Assembly: GCA_022496805.1 (NCBI GenBank)
Contig: CM040085.1
Coordinates: forward strand, 12,801,811 to 12,865,810
DNA length: 64,000 nucleotides
DNA from: Pohlia nutans
Taxonomy: Eukaryota; Streptophyta; Bryopsida; Bryales; Mniaceae
Reading direction: 5' to 3'
Part shown: in pieces, positions 36,201 through 48,378 of the stretch
Layout: the number at the start of each line of letters is the position of its first letter
Position numbering within the stretch: position 1 is the stretch's first letter
Position numbers and translations under genes: made by a program
The notes under the pieces: model-generated
Seen by the model: the letters and a program-made list of their open reading frames with translations, nothing else
What the model was told of the DNA's origin: nothing
Databases searched by the model: none

Positions 36201-39200
36201 TCCGTTTTCTAGTGCAACCACCAGATCCGCAACCAAAATTGCCTGCAAAAATGCCCAGCAACCACCCAATAAGCAGGTGATAATTGACAATTATAGCCAC
36301 CACTACGTTTCCTGCCTAATTTCCAATACTAAGCATCAGTAAAAATAGATATTCATCGATGCCAGAATGGTACCATGATAGGTGCTAGATGACCAACCTC
36401 AGAGTGATAAGTGCACATAATGCATGTCTTCCCGCTCTTTGCTAGACCAGCTATCGGATTATGTAGAAGCCAATTTCCTACGTGAGCGTCTACAGCGCTC
36501 AAGGGGTCATCAAGGATGTAAATGTCACGATCCTGGTAAATAGCCCTGCCACATAAATCGAGCGTGATAATCAATAGCTAAGCACACATTTCACGAGCCA
36601 AACCACGGAAACCTTTGATAACAGTTTGGATGGTACCGAGCAAGAGCAATCCGAGCTTTCTGACCACCTGAGAGGTTAGAACCTTGCTCAGCGATTTCAG
36701 ACATGTCCCCACTCTGCATATTCTGAATATCCTCTTCCAATGCGCAAGCCTTCACAACATCATGGTACCTGAGCAAGTTGATGATCATTATAAGGATCTC
36801 CTATTCAGACCAGCCTCAACGCAAAATGACATCACACTATCATAAACTGCAAAACATTGCATAGCTAAAAGCCATTTGAGGAGAAACCTAAGGGAAACCA
36901 ATGTGTGCAAGAATAGCGTTCACTTTGATGAATTTTCTAGATGAGTCTCTAACCAGATTTTCATAGAGGTGAGAATGAAGACAAATGCACATCAAAGTAA
37001 TTATGTTGGGATAATTATGGAGAAGAATCACACAATCACCTCTCAGCATCATACTGAGATCCAAACAGGATGTTGTCACGAACTGTTGATGACTGGATCC
37101 ATGGCGTCTGCGTTACACCCATTTCCCACGTGACGATTAATGTTATCTCTTGCATACAGAGAAACTGTAAAAAAAATTCCCATAGCTTATATCTAAATAA
37201 CATAGAGTGTAGAGAGTCACAAGACAACAGGTAAACAAGATTACTCGCTTCTTTCTTTCAATGAAAATGAAGATGAAAGCAACAGCAACTCAGTCAAAGA
37301 AAAGTAGAGCTACACTCGAAACTGCTCCATACAACCTTGGCCACCGTTGATTGTGCAATGATTTGTCGAGTGAAAAGTCAGCGTAATCAAACAGACTAAT
37401 ATGGAGGACAATCTCCCTGCACAATTAGAACCCAATTCAGAGAAATCGTTTATGGCAAACCTGGGCCACGTATGCGGAAGAGCCAGTCATGCGAGCTTGG
37501 CCCCTGATACAGCGCATTTCTCCCAATAAAGCTGCCAGTAAAGACGATTTACCAGCTCCTACCTGTGGGTCGTCAAAATTATCGCTCAAACATCTACTTA
37601 CTCAAACACTATACATTCATTCGCATAGTTGAGCCCGTGCCAGGATTTTTAAACACAAAAAAAATAAAAATTCAGATAGCATCCGAGTATATCTGATGCT
37701 GAGCAGTCAAATATCGAGGTCATTTCTACTGCCAAATGTCTCAGCTCAACATCTATCAGCCAATTGAATATTTTCTAGCTATTTTCTAGAATATTTTGAG
37801 GGAAAGGTTGAAAGGGCTGTATGATGGGGCACCTTTCCCAGGATGACAACCAAAGAGCCTTCAGGAATAGATAATGAGACATCGTCGAGTGTCACTGACG
37901 CATCCCCCTCGTTAGACCATGTAAAGGCAGCATCCTTGACCATAATTGCTTCTCCGTGGACGTTCACATGTGGCCGCTGACCATTATCACTACAAGAAAT
38001 ACTTTTGTTTGTGTTCGGCACATCCGAGGTGGAACTAATGAAATCCTCTTCATCTGTAGCTCCAAACACTCTACTCGTCCAATTGGAATCAGTATCAGGG
38101 CAACACAGATACCGACAAAGACGTCGCAGAGAGACTTGGGCCTGCATTGAGTTGACTTTGAGAATGTCAGAGGACAATAATCTCGCAGCTGGCGGTCCTC
38201 GGAAACAGCTAACAAACATTTATTGGACGTTTAGTTAAATGGTATGAGCACTCAACCATCAAAAGCTGACTTCCTCGCTAAGAACATCACTCAAACAAGC
38301 AGCAAAGAGCCAGGTATTACCTCAATGATACTGTTGATGACCCATGGAAAGTTATTGAGTGGACCCGTGAGAATGTCAAAGAGAGCAAGGCTTGTGAACA
38401 CCTGTTCGTGTGCAAATGTATTCAGTTCGAGGTCATTATCTCTCACTGCTATATTATATACGGACTAATACACTGAAAGTCGGAATAATCAACAAAGGCT
38501 CACGCGAATGTCTGATCAAAGTTAGAATGCAATAGAATAGAAATGACGAGTTAGATGCACGACAACGAGAAAGATATTAAAAAAAAATCCATGCGTAGTA
38601 TTTCAACGTCCTCATAGTACCGTGGCTGCGTCTAGTGTGTGTCCCGTGATCACAAAAAGACCGAACGTGAAGATGGTAAAGAGCACCGGCGTTCCTTCCC
38701 AGAAGTAGACACAAAACGCATCCAGATACTTTTTGATCTGAAGCCGTTCCACAAGCCAGGTATTAAGGTCACGGATTACAGAATTCAAAAGAGAATACAG
38801 CAAGATTCGCCTCTACTCGAGCCTCTACCGAGCAGAAAACAACAAAAATGTTCGACTTCTGAAGTATCAAAGGTGATTAAGCCAAGGAACATATCAATAA
38901 ACCAAATATTTTAGGAGATGTGAAAGGCTTGACATACAGCTAATTGTTTCAGCTCACGAGTTCGTGTCTCCATGATTCGACTAGAAAAAATGTGCTCCCA
39001 CGTATACATCTTGACAGTGCGAATGTACATCAAAAGTTCACCCATCATCTTCACTCTACACAGATACGAAGGATTATGACAACAGTCTATGGATGTAGGT
39101 ACAACTGCATATGAACATGTCACAACTGCATATAAATATTTCCAAACTAACTTTGGGGTAGAAAGTAATACCTTTCATCTTTCTCCTTCATCATTTTCTC

Positions 39201-41634
39201 ACTTGACGCAGCAATTTTCAAAGCGATGATGCGGTTGACTGACAAGACAGAATATGCAGGACAACAGATAGCAATAAGATTTAGGTGACAACCATTATGC
39301 CTCAAAGATTGCAACAGAAAGAAATCACAATTAGTCCAATAAAATATCAACCTGCTCTGAATATGAAGTGTATTGGGAGAAAATACGCCAGAATTCAACA
39401 CCACAGAATTCATGAGTGGAATTGCTGTAGCCATATCTAGTGGCTATGATGAGTTTATTAGTTGTACTGGATTGTAATGGCTCTGAAGAGAGCGAACTCA
39501 AATAATCTCATCACATTAGCATCATAGCAACTCAGTGTCATGGCTTGGCAATCTCTCACCAGGTATAAGGAGGATGACAACTGCCAGGCCCGCCAAAAAT
39601 GCAAATTTAACTTGCATGTAGAGCATTCCTAGGGCCACAATTATCTCCAATGGTGTGCTGATAACAAACATGTTGGAGCACGAAAACTACTCAGCCATTT
39701 TAATTATTGCTCATGCTAGTATCAATGACTATACTAAACCAGGAGACGGAGGAGGAGCACGATTATGTGAAAATCAATGGAACGAGATACAAAAGAATAA
39801 AAACGGTAGGATAAGTCTACGAGTGCTAAGGTCTGCAGTTGAAAATGGGAGAGGCAGTGAATACCTCCAAAGGTCGTGGGCACTAGCACAAAGTTGAATC
39901 ACCCGACTTGCATCAACGGACATGAAAGTCTGAATTTCTCCACTAGAGAAGGAGCTTCGCTGGGATAAGTTCACACACATAGACTGCTCATCACCCGGCA
40001 CCCACCCTAATCATCATCCCAAAAAATATAACAGCAGAAGTCCAGATTCTCGACCTAAACTAGGCTCAATACTCATGAGGATGACCATTAACATTCACAC
40101 ACGACAAGCTGATGAAGTAAGAGTTTGCGCACGTTCTACACCTTCAAAAGCAGGACTTCTCACAACAACGACTCAGGAGATAAAAATCTCTTGGGTAACA
40201 TCCAGATCATAAACATTTCTGAGTACGTAGAAGATTCTCTCTTAAGAGAAGCTGACTACTAAAGTGTACTACTGTCATGCGTGTGTATGTACAAAACCGG
40301 TAGTCATGACACGGTAATACCTTGCAGTAAACCATAGTAGTGAGACTTGCTTCGAGCTGCAATCTCAGCTTCGCCATGCGATACTCGTACTGCGTGCCCA
40401 GTACAGTTCTGTTCAGATAAACAGGTCGAAATGTTTGATGATATCTCAAGGGTCAGGTTAGGAGCAATACAACCACCAACCAAAATATTACCTTTGCAGA
40501 TGATTACAACCGTCAAGCGAGTTACAAATTCTGCTCGTCTACAACAAAATATCAAGTGGATTGGAAATAGAACGTAACTAAACTACCTAGAGACCGAAAA
40601 GAAAATGGATCGTGGGGATTGACTATTCAATGAAGAACTCAATGCTACTATGCATATACCTGACGGCAGACAGCACTCCAAACGTGATTGCACACGCATA
40701 ACCCCACTGTGCTCCATCTTCAGGCCCTGTAGTATCACATGAATGTACGTCATTGCCTATTACGTACCTGAGAGCAGACCAAAACCTGCCACTGACTAAG
40801 CAGAAAAGCTGTACCTGCTTGCAGGAACTTCAGAATCTGGTTCAATAGGATGGGGCCCGTGAACGCCAGTATGACAATAATGAACTGCAAAATGCATGCA
40901 CTTATGTGTAAAAATCAGGTCAGCGAGACAATTAAAATGTGCAAATTCAATACATGCTAAAGAAACGAATAGAAGATTGCCTTCTAATAGGCATCGTGAA
41001 AGTCAAGGCACCCTAGTCGGTAGTCACCACAAATAAATTCACTCGACACATTCAAATATCTGAACCACAAGTTTCTACATTGGATTAAGAACTGAGAACC
41101 TTAAAAAGTCCAAGGAACATGTACATTCGACCATAGGCATTAAAAACAGCCCAAAGGAGTGAGGGTCCACTTCGTTTATCGCGTGCGCATTCTTGCTCCC
41201 AGCACCTCCATAGCCGGCCACAACATAACTGAGGTGCCAGTTCAGGAGGTACAACCAGCAAGTCTGCTTGTTCAAGCTGTCTTTGAACGCCGGTTTGCAA
41301 GAGTGGATTGACCCACGAGAATGTCAAAGAGCTCCACCAGGAACGGCTACGTTTCACCTTCTGCATCAGATCTCTCCCCAATTATGTACGAAGATATAAT
41401 CTCATTTGAAGCCAGTGCTAAAATTGTACAGAACGTCGATACTTTAAAAGTCAAATGAACAGACACCTTCAGAGACACGAACTCATCGAAGGAGGATCAA
41501 CACAATCTCTATTGCGATTGCTCAAAAATGATAGAAATAGGAAAACTGTACGAGTTCATATGCCATAACCTTACCTCATCCGCCTCAGATCGTGACGCAT
41601 GAAGAAGAGGTAATCGTTCCCTAGACTCGTCCAT
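30276..41634 (-). CDS. ABC transporter, subfamily C (MRP type, ABCC13/ABCC10-like, without TMD0)
   Basis: Thirty-one exons join in one frame of 1370 codons: 41575-41634, 41100-41360, 40815-40884, 40660-40726, 40321-40408, 39865-39983, 39560-39657, 39172-39238, 38938-39055, 38621-38737, 38321-38401, 37833-38141, 37461-37562, 37040-37107, 36637-36768, 36398-36545, 36047-36242, 35609-35888, 35139-35289, 34672-34847, 34239-34350, 34029-34082, 33585-33707, 33177-33275, 32801-32896, 32485-32595, 32033-32194, 31561-31748, 31079-31268, 30570-30737, 30276-30377. Layout is TMD1-NBD1-TMD2-NBD2. NBD1 has [24 protein letters not shown] and [15 protein letters not shown]2 has [38 protein letters not shown] and IIAHRIST. 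The short N-terminus before [15 protein letters not shown] lacks TMD0. In NBD1 the switch-region CTH of relatives reads CTY. Expected to export conjugates or xenobiotics, probably at the vacuolar or plasma membrane; the substrate is not predictable. Confidence 0.93.
30765..30995. mobile_element. TTAA-flanked MITE, family A, in an ABCC intron
   Basis: A 231-bp element with ends CCCCTAAAAGACCAAGAA and, inverted, CCCTCAAAGGACCAAGG; TTAA flanks both (30761-30764, 30996-30999). It lies in the last-but-one intron of the ABCC gene, between exons 30570-30737 and 31079-31268, so splicing presumably removes it. Nearly collinear with 53710-53931. Confidence 0.85.
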
Positions 41635-42223
41635 CTTTGCCTCGCGAGAATCAATCAAGTTGGAATCCTTGACAAGCAAACCAAGCAGAAAAAAATTTGC
41701 GCGTAAATTTAAAATCCAAAGTTCAAAGTAAATTTCACTACGAAACGAGCACGCGAAACTGTGAATACTCCTAAGAATCGATAATTGACAGCCGCAACCG
41801 TGTCTGAGTTCACCATGACCTAAAACAATCCAAATGTAGGTTAAATCCCCTGTAATTTTATACCTGTCGGTATCCATCTTCCAAGCTGGAATTATCAAAA
41901 CACCTAATGAGGGACAAAAACTACGTAATTGGCAAAGCAGGTTGTCGTACCTCTAAACATCAAAGACGTATGAATTAAAAAATTTAACTCGCCATTCTCC
42001 ACAATCGATGCATGTTTGCGATACGCTGCACTTTTCTGTCACCTTTTTCGAAACGGTGCAAAGCGCCAGCTCGGCCGATTCTGCCACACCCGATCGCAAC
42101 GTACAAAGATTGAAGTAAAGCCCTAACTCCAAGTGAAAACGAAAATACATTTTCAGGCAAACTGAAGCCATGAGTTAAGGGAATTCAAGCTACTCTTCAA
42201 ACAAGCCATTGCTATGCCGTTTT

Positions 42224-42722
42224 GTGCTAAGAATTCATTCCTCGGAGTAGACACTCTGTCTGTTTGCAATTTCGAATCCCAAGTAAATAATATTCTGTGA
42301 CAACAATCGCAAACTACGGGCGTCTCGTACTACCGATTAAGTCTTCCAATTCAAGCACCGCAATTGGCTTAGTTCTTCGCTACCGACAGAGAAAATTCAC
42401 CAAAATGTTCAAAAATGTCCAGAATTCGTCATTCTCGACTCACAAACGATCGCTCGAACTGAACTAAGAATTCATTTCTCGGAGAAGGCACTCTGTGCTA
42501 AGAATTCATTCCTCGGAGTAGACACTCTGTCTGTTTGCAATTCCGAACCCTAAGTAAATAATATTCTGTGACAACAATCGCAAACTACGGTCTCGTACTA
42601 CCGATTAAGTCTTCAAATCCACTCACCGCAATTGGCTTAGTTCTTCGCTACCGACAGAGAAAATTCACCAAAATGTTCAAAAATGTCCAGAATTCATCAT
42701 TCTCGATCGCTCGAACTGAACT
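42224..42722. repeat. Tandem duplication, 271-bp period, upstream of ABCC
   Basis: GTGCTAAGAATTCATTCCTC starts at 42224 and again at 42495. The copies then run in parallel through GTAAATAATATTCTGTGACA and TTCACCAAAATGTTCAAAAA to CTCGAACTGAACTAA. A partial third start, AAGAATTCATTTCTCGGAG, lies near 42466. The array is about 0.6-1.1 kb upstream of the ABCC start codon and so may overlap its promoter region. Confidence 0.9.
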
Positions 42723-43348
42723 AATGCTACCAGTGACCGATCTGCAATACATGCAAGAATGAAGTAGTGATGAGGAAAATCAATTTAGAAATCGATCCAT
42801 AACAGCGACGCAATGGCATGCAGGAATGGAATGATGCTGGATTAGGTCACAGTCGGTATCGATCACTCAAAGGCAATGCAGAAGAACATGTCAACCATTC
42901 AACGGCAGAATTCAACTCTTGAGTAACTTTTTGACCTTAGGGTAGAGACGTAGAAATCCCATTGTAGTGACTTTCAACTACAGTACACCAAAATCACTGT
43001 ATACTGTGGCCTACGTATTTACGAGAGGCTTTACTAATAATTATTTTTTCAAAACATTGTGGTAAAATTCATCCAAGTTGGATGAAACTTTGTTCAACCT
43101 GGATGAAGTTTTGTTAAATTGAATGAGAATTTGTTCAACTAGATGAACATACCCACGTCATTCACCTAGGCACCCAAAGTATATGGTGAATTCGGTGTAC
43201 TGAGTGTGTTCTTTTTATTAGAATGAATACCGATAACGTGTAGATTGAGTTACCAGTTTTAAGAGGATTCTAATGTATTAAAATTAAATCATTTGGATAA
43301 AATACGGATAAGTTGTGAAATTGTGAAGTTTTGAGCGAGCTGCGAAAA
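42723..43348. other. Spacer, no gene recognised
   Basis: A short stretch at about 43060-43160 repeats the phrases TCATCCAAGTTGGATGAAAC, TCAACCTGGATGAAG and TCAACTAGATGAAC, a small imperfect array. Nothing else was seen. Confidence 0.4.
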
Positions 43349-44275
43349 GGTGAAAGCATGGTATTGTGTACCAAAAATTTGTTCCGTCCTACCGAAATTA
43401 CAATATTTTTGGTCAAAGGCTATAAAAGAGTATCAATTTTTTTTTCTATTGTTTTTAATTTTATGGTGCCCTCTGTTGTTCTTATAAGTACTCAAATCCA
43501 AAGTTTCAAAGTAAGAATCATTATAAAAAATATTAAAAGTAAAGCTCAAAAATAGATGTTTAAATTCAATTTTGAGAGCATATTTGATGAACTAAATCAT
43601 ATTTAATTTGAATATAAATTTTGTATTCTTTAAGTCCATTGTGCATTTGAAAGCTCCAAAGAAAAAAATCTTGAAAAAAATAAATACTTACTGCATTTCA
43701 ATTAACCGAAAAGAAGTGCATTCAACCTCCCTTTTTGCTCTACTTGTAACCTCTCTATTGAACTATACTAGGGTTGAATAGTATCGTGTCATAGATTGTC
43801 CCCTCGTGGGCCATGGGCTTGGAGCTTTGGTGGAAAGTGTAGGAGCCATAGCTAGGTATGGAGAATAATGAAAGTGCCTTGTTTTGGATTGTCTTCCAAC
43901 TAGTCATAGATTCTTTTTTGGTTTATTTATATTTCAATATGAGTTCAAGAGGAAGTCAACACAAGTTTGCTAGAACTTCCTCTTTGGTTGACTTTTCGGT
44001 TAACTCTATTTTCAACTTGTTTTAAATCAACTTTCAATTTAGTTGAAAACCATTTTTTTTCAATTTTGAGTACTTCAACATCACTAAAACATTTATAAAT
44101 AATTATTGAAGATGAAATTTTCAATTTTCTTTGTGAGATTGTTAAACATCATGTCTTTTATTTTATTAGCAAAAAATAATTTACAAAAAATAATATTTTA
44201 ATTGATTTTTCGACCTTGCATTGTTGCTTCTTCATAGGGATCAATGTTGGTTTATTTTACCATGCTTGTGCAAAA
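43349..44275. mobile_element. Long relative of MITE D
   Basis: The left end is GGTGAAAGCATGGTATTGTG. The right part shares TATAA.TTATTGAAGAT, TTTTATTTTATT and CCTTGCATTGTTG blocks with 20563-21173, and TACCATGCTT near the right end mirrors the left end. The extreme right terminus is damaged, so no target duplication is clear. Confidence 0.6.
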
Positions 44276-44302
44276 GGTGAAGGGAAATACTCACACTCTG
44301 AG

Positions 44303-44992
44303 AGCATCCGCACCCATGCCCTCTTTGAATCTGACACACGCAATAATTAAATGAAAAACGCTAAAGGCCCTTCAAAAATAAAAATGCCTCTTAACCCTAT
44401 ACCCCGGCGTGTTAAGAAATGGCCCTTCAAATCTAAGTTTAGTTGACTATATCCAACATTTTACTTCTGATTGGTCCATTGACTATTTGATGTGCACTGT
44501 TGGTGCTTGGGGGACGTTTAAACCTTAGTTAAATGTTAAGAGGGCCTGGGCGGGGCAGCCCGGAAGGTATCTAAATATTTTTGGAGGAAATAAAAATAAA
44601 AATAAAAATAAACAGAAAAACGGCTCTGTTGGCTAGCCACTACTGTGGCACTGTTGCATTGTGGCACTTTTTCAAAAACGACCTGTACTGCCCAACTTCA
44701 ACTCCTGTTCACTCCGACTACTTTGATTGCTTGTGGATGATTCCACAAGCTCCCAAATAAGGCGCAAATCAAGAATCTAAATTGCTTTTTCAGTAGCTTT
44801 CCAATGCACCAATTCTCTCTTGATTTGGTTGAGAAAAACTACTTTTTTCTTCAATTATTCCTTTATAACAAGCCTGTGGGGCTTGCTTTGACGTTTAAGG
44901 ATTAAGGGTAGGGGAGTGTAAGTTCAAGGGCTCTTCAAATGTACATGAATAATTTTAGCGAGTCAACTTTAGCGTGCATGGGTGCGGATGCT
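44303..44992. mobile_element. MITE-like element with 17-bp perfect terminal inverted repeats
   Basis: AGCATCCGCACCCATGC at 44303-44319 is perfectly inverted at 44976-44992. The interior is non-coding. No convincing target duplication was seen, so the superfamily is open. Confidence 0.65.
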
Positions 44993-45909
44993 ATGAATAC
45001 ATGAATGAGAGAAGTTGGAGTTGTACTTAATACATGAATGAGACAGGACCCTTTACATACCCTTGAATTACTCACATTCATGTACAATCTGCTGAAGTAT
45101 AAGGAACTCTCATGCAGTGTCAGGGACACTTTTGCAAGTAAGAGCACTTGGCAGTGTATTCCTACCGTTCCAGCATGCGGATCAATGATTTTTGTGAAGG
45201 ATTGTGAAGAATAGGTGGCGATGGTGGAGGGAGAGCAACGAATTGGATTAGCCAATGCACACGTTAGTAAAAGCATTCAATTCAGAAATGAGAAGCACGA
45301 CCAATTAATCACTCAAATCAAGTCATTACACTTCAATTCACTCATGTCATCACAGCCATTGAGCTATAATAAGTATACTTCTAGAAATAACAGAGTGCTT
45401 CTAGAGGTAAACTGAGAGAATAAAGACGAACACTCCTGAATTCAAAATAAAAAAATAAAAAATTGTGTGCAAAACACAGTGGCATCTAATTAAAAAGAAT
45501 GTGCACTTGGCATCTAGTATATGATTTCTGGTACAAGCCATCGATGGGCGTTTGAAAGTAGATAATGTAATCAGACCTAGAAAACGTGTGACGACGACAT
45601 AATGAACATGAGTCGGACCTTGCTCAAGCATCTATGAATTCTTCGAATGATTCCTCATTCTAAAGCTCTTGATCAAGGTCTCGGAGGTACCGCTCCACAT
45701 TGAGGTGCCGGTAATCTGATCAACACGGCAAACAGCACGAGAATCAGATCGGACCGCTATGGCCTACCGCTAGCTAAAATCTGGATGACTGAATCGCGTA
45801 GTACGTCTGCTATGACTGAATTCACATGGTGAGAGTACTACATGATCGACGTTTTGTTTCTGTTTTGACAAAACATGAAATAATGAAGATACATCATCGA
45901 GTACAAGTC
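44993..45909. other. Spacer downstream of NRT2
   Basis: No gene recognised. The last few hundred bases are the probable 3' region of the minus-strand NRT2 gene. Confidence 0.45.
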
Positions 45910-48378
45910 TTAGTGCGAGTACGATTTGAACATGGACAGGCCGGAGCGATCGGGATCATCAAGCTCGGGGTCGACGACATGATCCGTGGGTTTCTCCCGG
46001 CGCCGCTCGCTGTGAGCGTTGATGGCAAATTTCAAGCTGTTGACGTGCAAGCCCTTGCGCTGCTCCTGCGCGTTCCACTCGGAGACGTAGTACTCCTCCT
46101 CGGAGGCGCCCTGCTTGGGGCCGAAGAACATCCCGCCCCACATGGGGAAGTACACGAATCCCACCAGCGTCGTCATGCAGATGATCATGAGGCCCATGAA
46201 GACGAGCCCCTGCTCGGTGTGGTACTGCGTCGACGTGAAAAACAGGGACTGCGTGACGACGGATCCCAAGTTGCCGCCCGCGGCCGTGAATCCGATCACG
46301 CCTCCGAGCGACCTCCGGGAAATGAACGGAACGATACCGAACGTGGCGCCGCATGAAGCCTGGACGAAGATGGAGAAGATGATCAACACACAAACGGCGC
46401 CGCCCAGGCTGCTCATTGCCCCGAGTAAAACGCATAGTACGCCGCCCATTGTTTGCACGAATCAGAGGTACCAGAGACGCCCGCGCATGCCGTTACGGCG
46501 CGACGCTTTATAGGACAGATACCCCCCGATGGGTCGCGAGAAGATGTTCATCAACCCGGAGATGGCCGCGATCGTCCCTGCCGTTGTCAAGTTCAAGTCG
46601 AAGCGGTCGTAGAAATACTCCGCGATGATGTTGTCCACTGTGAGCTCCACCCCGAAGCAGTAGCCGTAGAGCAGCACGAACACCCATGTTCGCGGACTCG
46701 TCACCGCGTAGTATAACGCCTGCCATCACCCCAACATTAGCCCACAATGAGTAACGATACAAATCTCGCTCTTCAGCACATATTTGCAAGGTGCGTTTCG
46801 AAACAACGAAGTCACGCGTTTCATTCCCTTATTCGAAACGAATATGATCAAAACGCCCTTTAGCAATGTAACGTTTTGAAGCACGTTTCGACTCGTTTCG
46901 AAACTAAGTTTTCGTTGCAACTACGCAGTTCAGGGACAACAATCGTCATTGGTACTGATCGATGGAAATAATGTTCGTCGACATGGGCATGGCGAGGGTG
47001 GGCTGGTTGACATTATGAAGTGTTATCGATTAGTACCTTTCGGAAACTATCTTTGGAAGAATGCCCATCTGCGTTGACTTGATAGTAGTTGCCGTCGGGC
47101 AAATCTTGGCCGAGGAAGAGAATTAGGAGGCCCATGATGATGTGGAGTGATCCGGGAATGAAAAATGCGATGCGCCATGCGAGGAACGCGGGGGTGTGAC
47201 CACTGCAAGTAAGAATCCAGGCTCCAATGCAGTCAGCAATATGAATGACTGGTAAATATTTACTTCTCGACTGAGACCTAGATGATACTCATGTGATACT
47301 CTGGCGGGTATAATGAAGATATATGAGGGACTATATATATAGAAATATTGATTCCATCAAGTACGTACGTGTCGCGGATGAATTGAAAGAGGAGTGGCAT
47401 GATGATTTGCGTAGCGCCCCCGCCGAGATTTCCCCATCCGGCAGCAATACCATTGGCCGTTCCGACGATGCGAGTGCTGAACATGGTACTCACCCAGTAC
47501 TCACACGACACGAACGTCGCCAGCGAGAATCCGATGAAGAACCGGCACAGCACGAACCCGGCCGCGTCCTCCACGAGCGCCATGCCGAACACCGCCGGCG
47601 CGATGATCATGATCAGAAACGCGGACCCGTAACGAGGTCCGATCAGATCGCACACCGCACCCATCATCAACCTGGACAAAATCGAGCCTGCACATGGAAA
47701 AGATGACAGACCACAGTCACTAAGCTGCAGCTGCAAAAACGCCGCAATATTCTACGACACGTTCCAGGATCAGTTCTCTGCGACATGTTTTGGGATCAGT
47801 TCAAGTCTCTGCATCAGCAATGCCCATTTCATGACTTATCGATGCAATGTTGATTTATGGTTGCGATTTAACCCCTAAGCGTCTAAAACGCCCAATACGG
47901 CCATCTGCATCACTGAACTTCGTAACTGTGTCATTTTCTCATTTTACCTCGGTTTTCTGATTTCAATACATCTTATTAAAGCTCTTGTTCTACACTAAAA
48001 GATCAACAGTGTCGATCCAGATGATTTGCAGCAGGGGGTCTGATTTTCCTACATTACATTCATACACAGTGGAGGCTTACCAGACACGGCGGCGATGGAG
48101 CCATGGCCAATGTCGGACTTGGTGAGGTTGAGATTGTCCCGGATGATGGGAATGAGCGGCGGCGCAGCGAACGTGGAGAGGAAGCAAGTGAAGAAGGAGA
48201 TCCACGCCAGATGAAACGACAGCATGTGAGGTCTGGCCAAGCTGTGCACTTTGCAAATCATGGCCTTGTGCTCGGAATCCACCGGGAGCTCGAACTCGGG
48301 CGCCATCACTGGCAGCTCGAACACTCGCCCACTTCCATCCAGAATGACCTTCAGCGGTTCAATATGTGGATCCCCCAT
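45910..48378 (-). pseudogene. NRT2: High-affinity nitrate transporter NRT2, one in-frame TGA
   Basis: Exons 48081-48378, 47369-47687, 47037-47202 and 45910-46719 join in frame (531 codons with stop). NRT2 proteins are 12-helix MFS nitrate/proton symporters of the plasma membrane, usually about 500-530 aa and often paired with NAR2/NRT3. Recognised: MGD start, SWI-type [36 protein letters not shown], the nitrate signature [50 protein letters not shown] and GMRGRLW. The C-terminal half holds ASCGATFGIVPF and EYYVSEWNAQEQRKG. At 46462-46464 codon 347 is TGA, where the family has Trp (LW.LW). Everything downstream remains open for 184 codons. This is a null allele, a young pseudogene or a sequence error. 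An upstream in-frame ATG at 48403-48405 is an alternative start. Confidence 0.9.
47882..48010. mobile_element. Possible fragment of a family C TTAA-type element in NRT2 intron 1
   Basis: TTAA (47878-47881) followed by CCCCTAAGCGTCTAAAACGC, matching the left end of 19814-20187. The other end was not found; the right boundary given is a guess. Confidence 0.35.

Noticed and set aside
45826..46628. Long plus-strand frames opposite NRT2 exon 4
   Set aside because: GC-rich antisense shadows; only the minus strand matches a known family.
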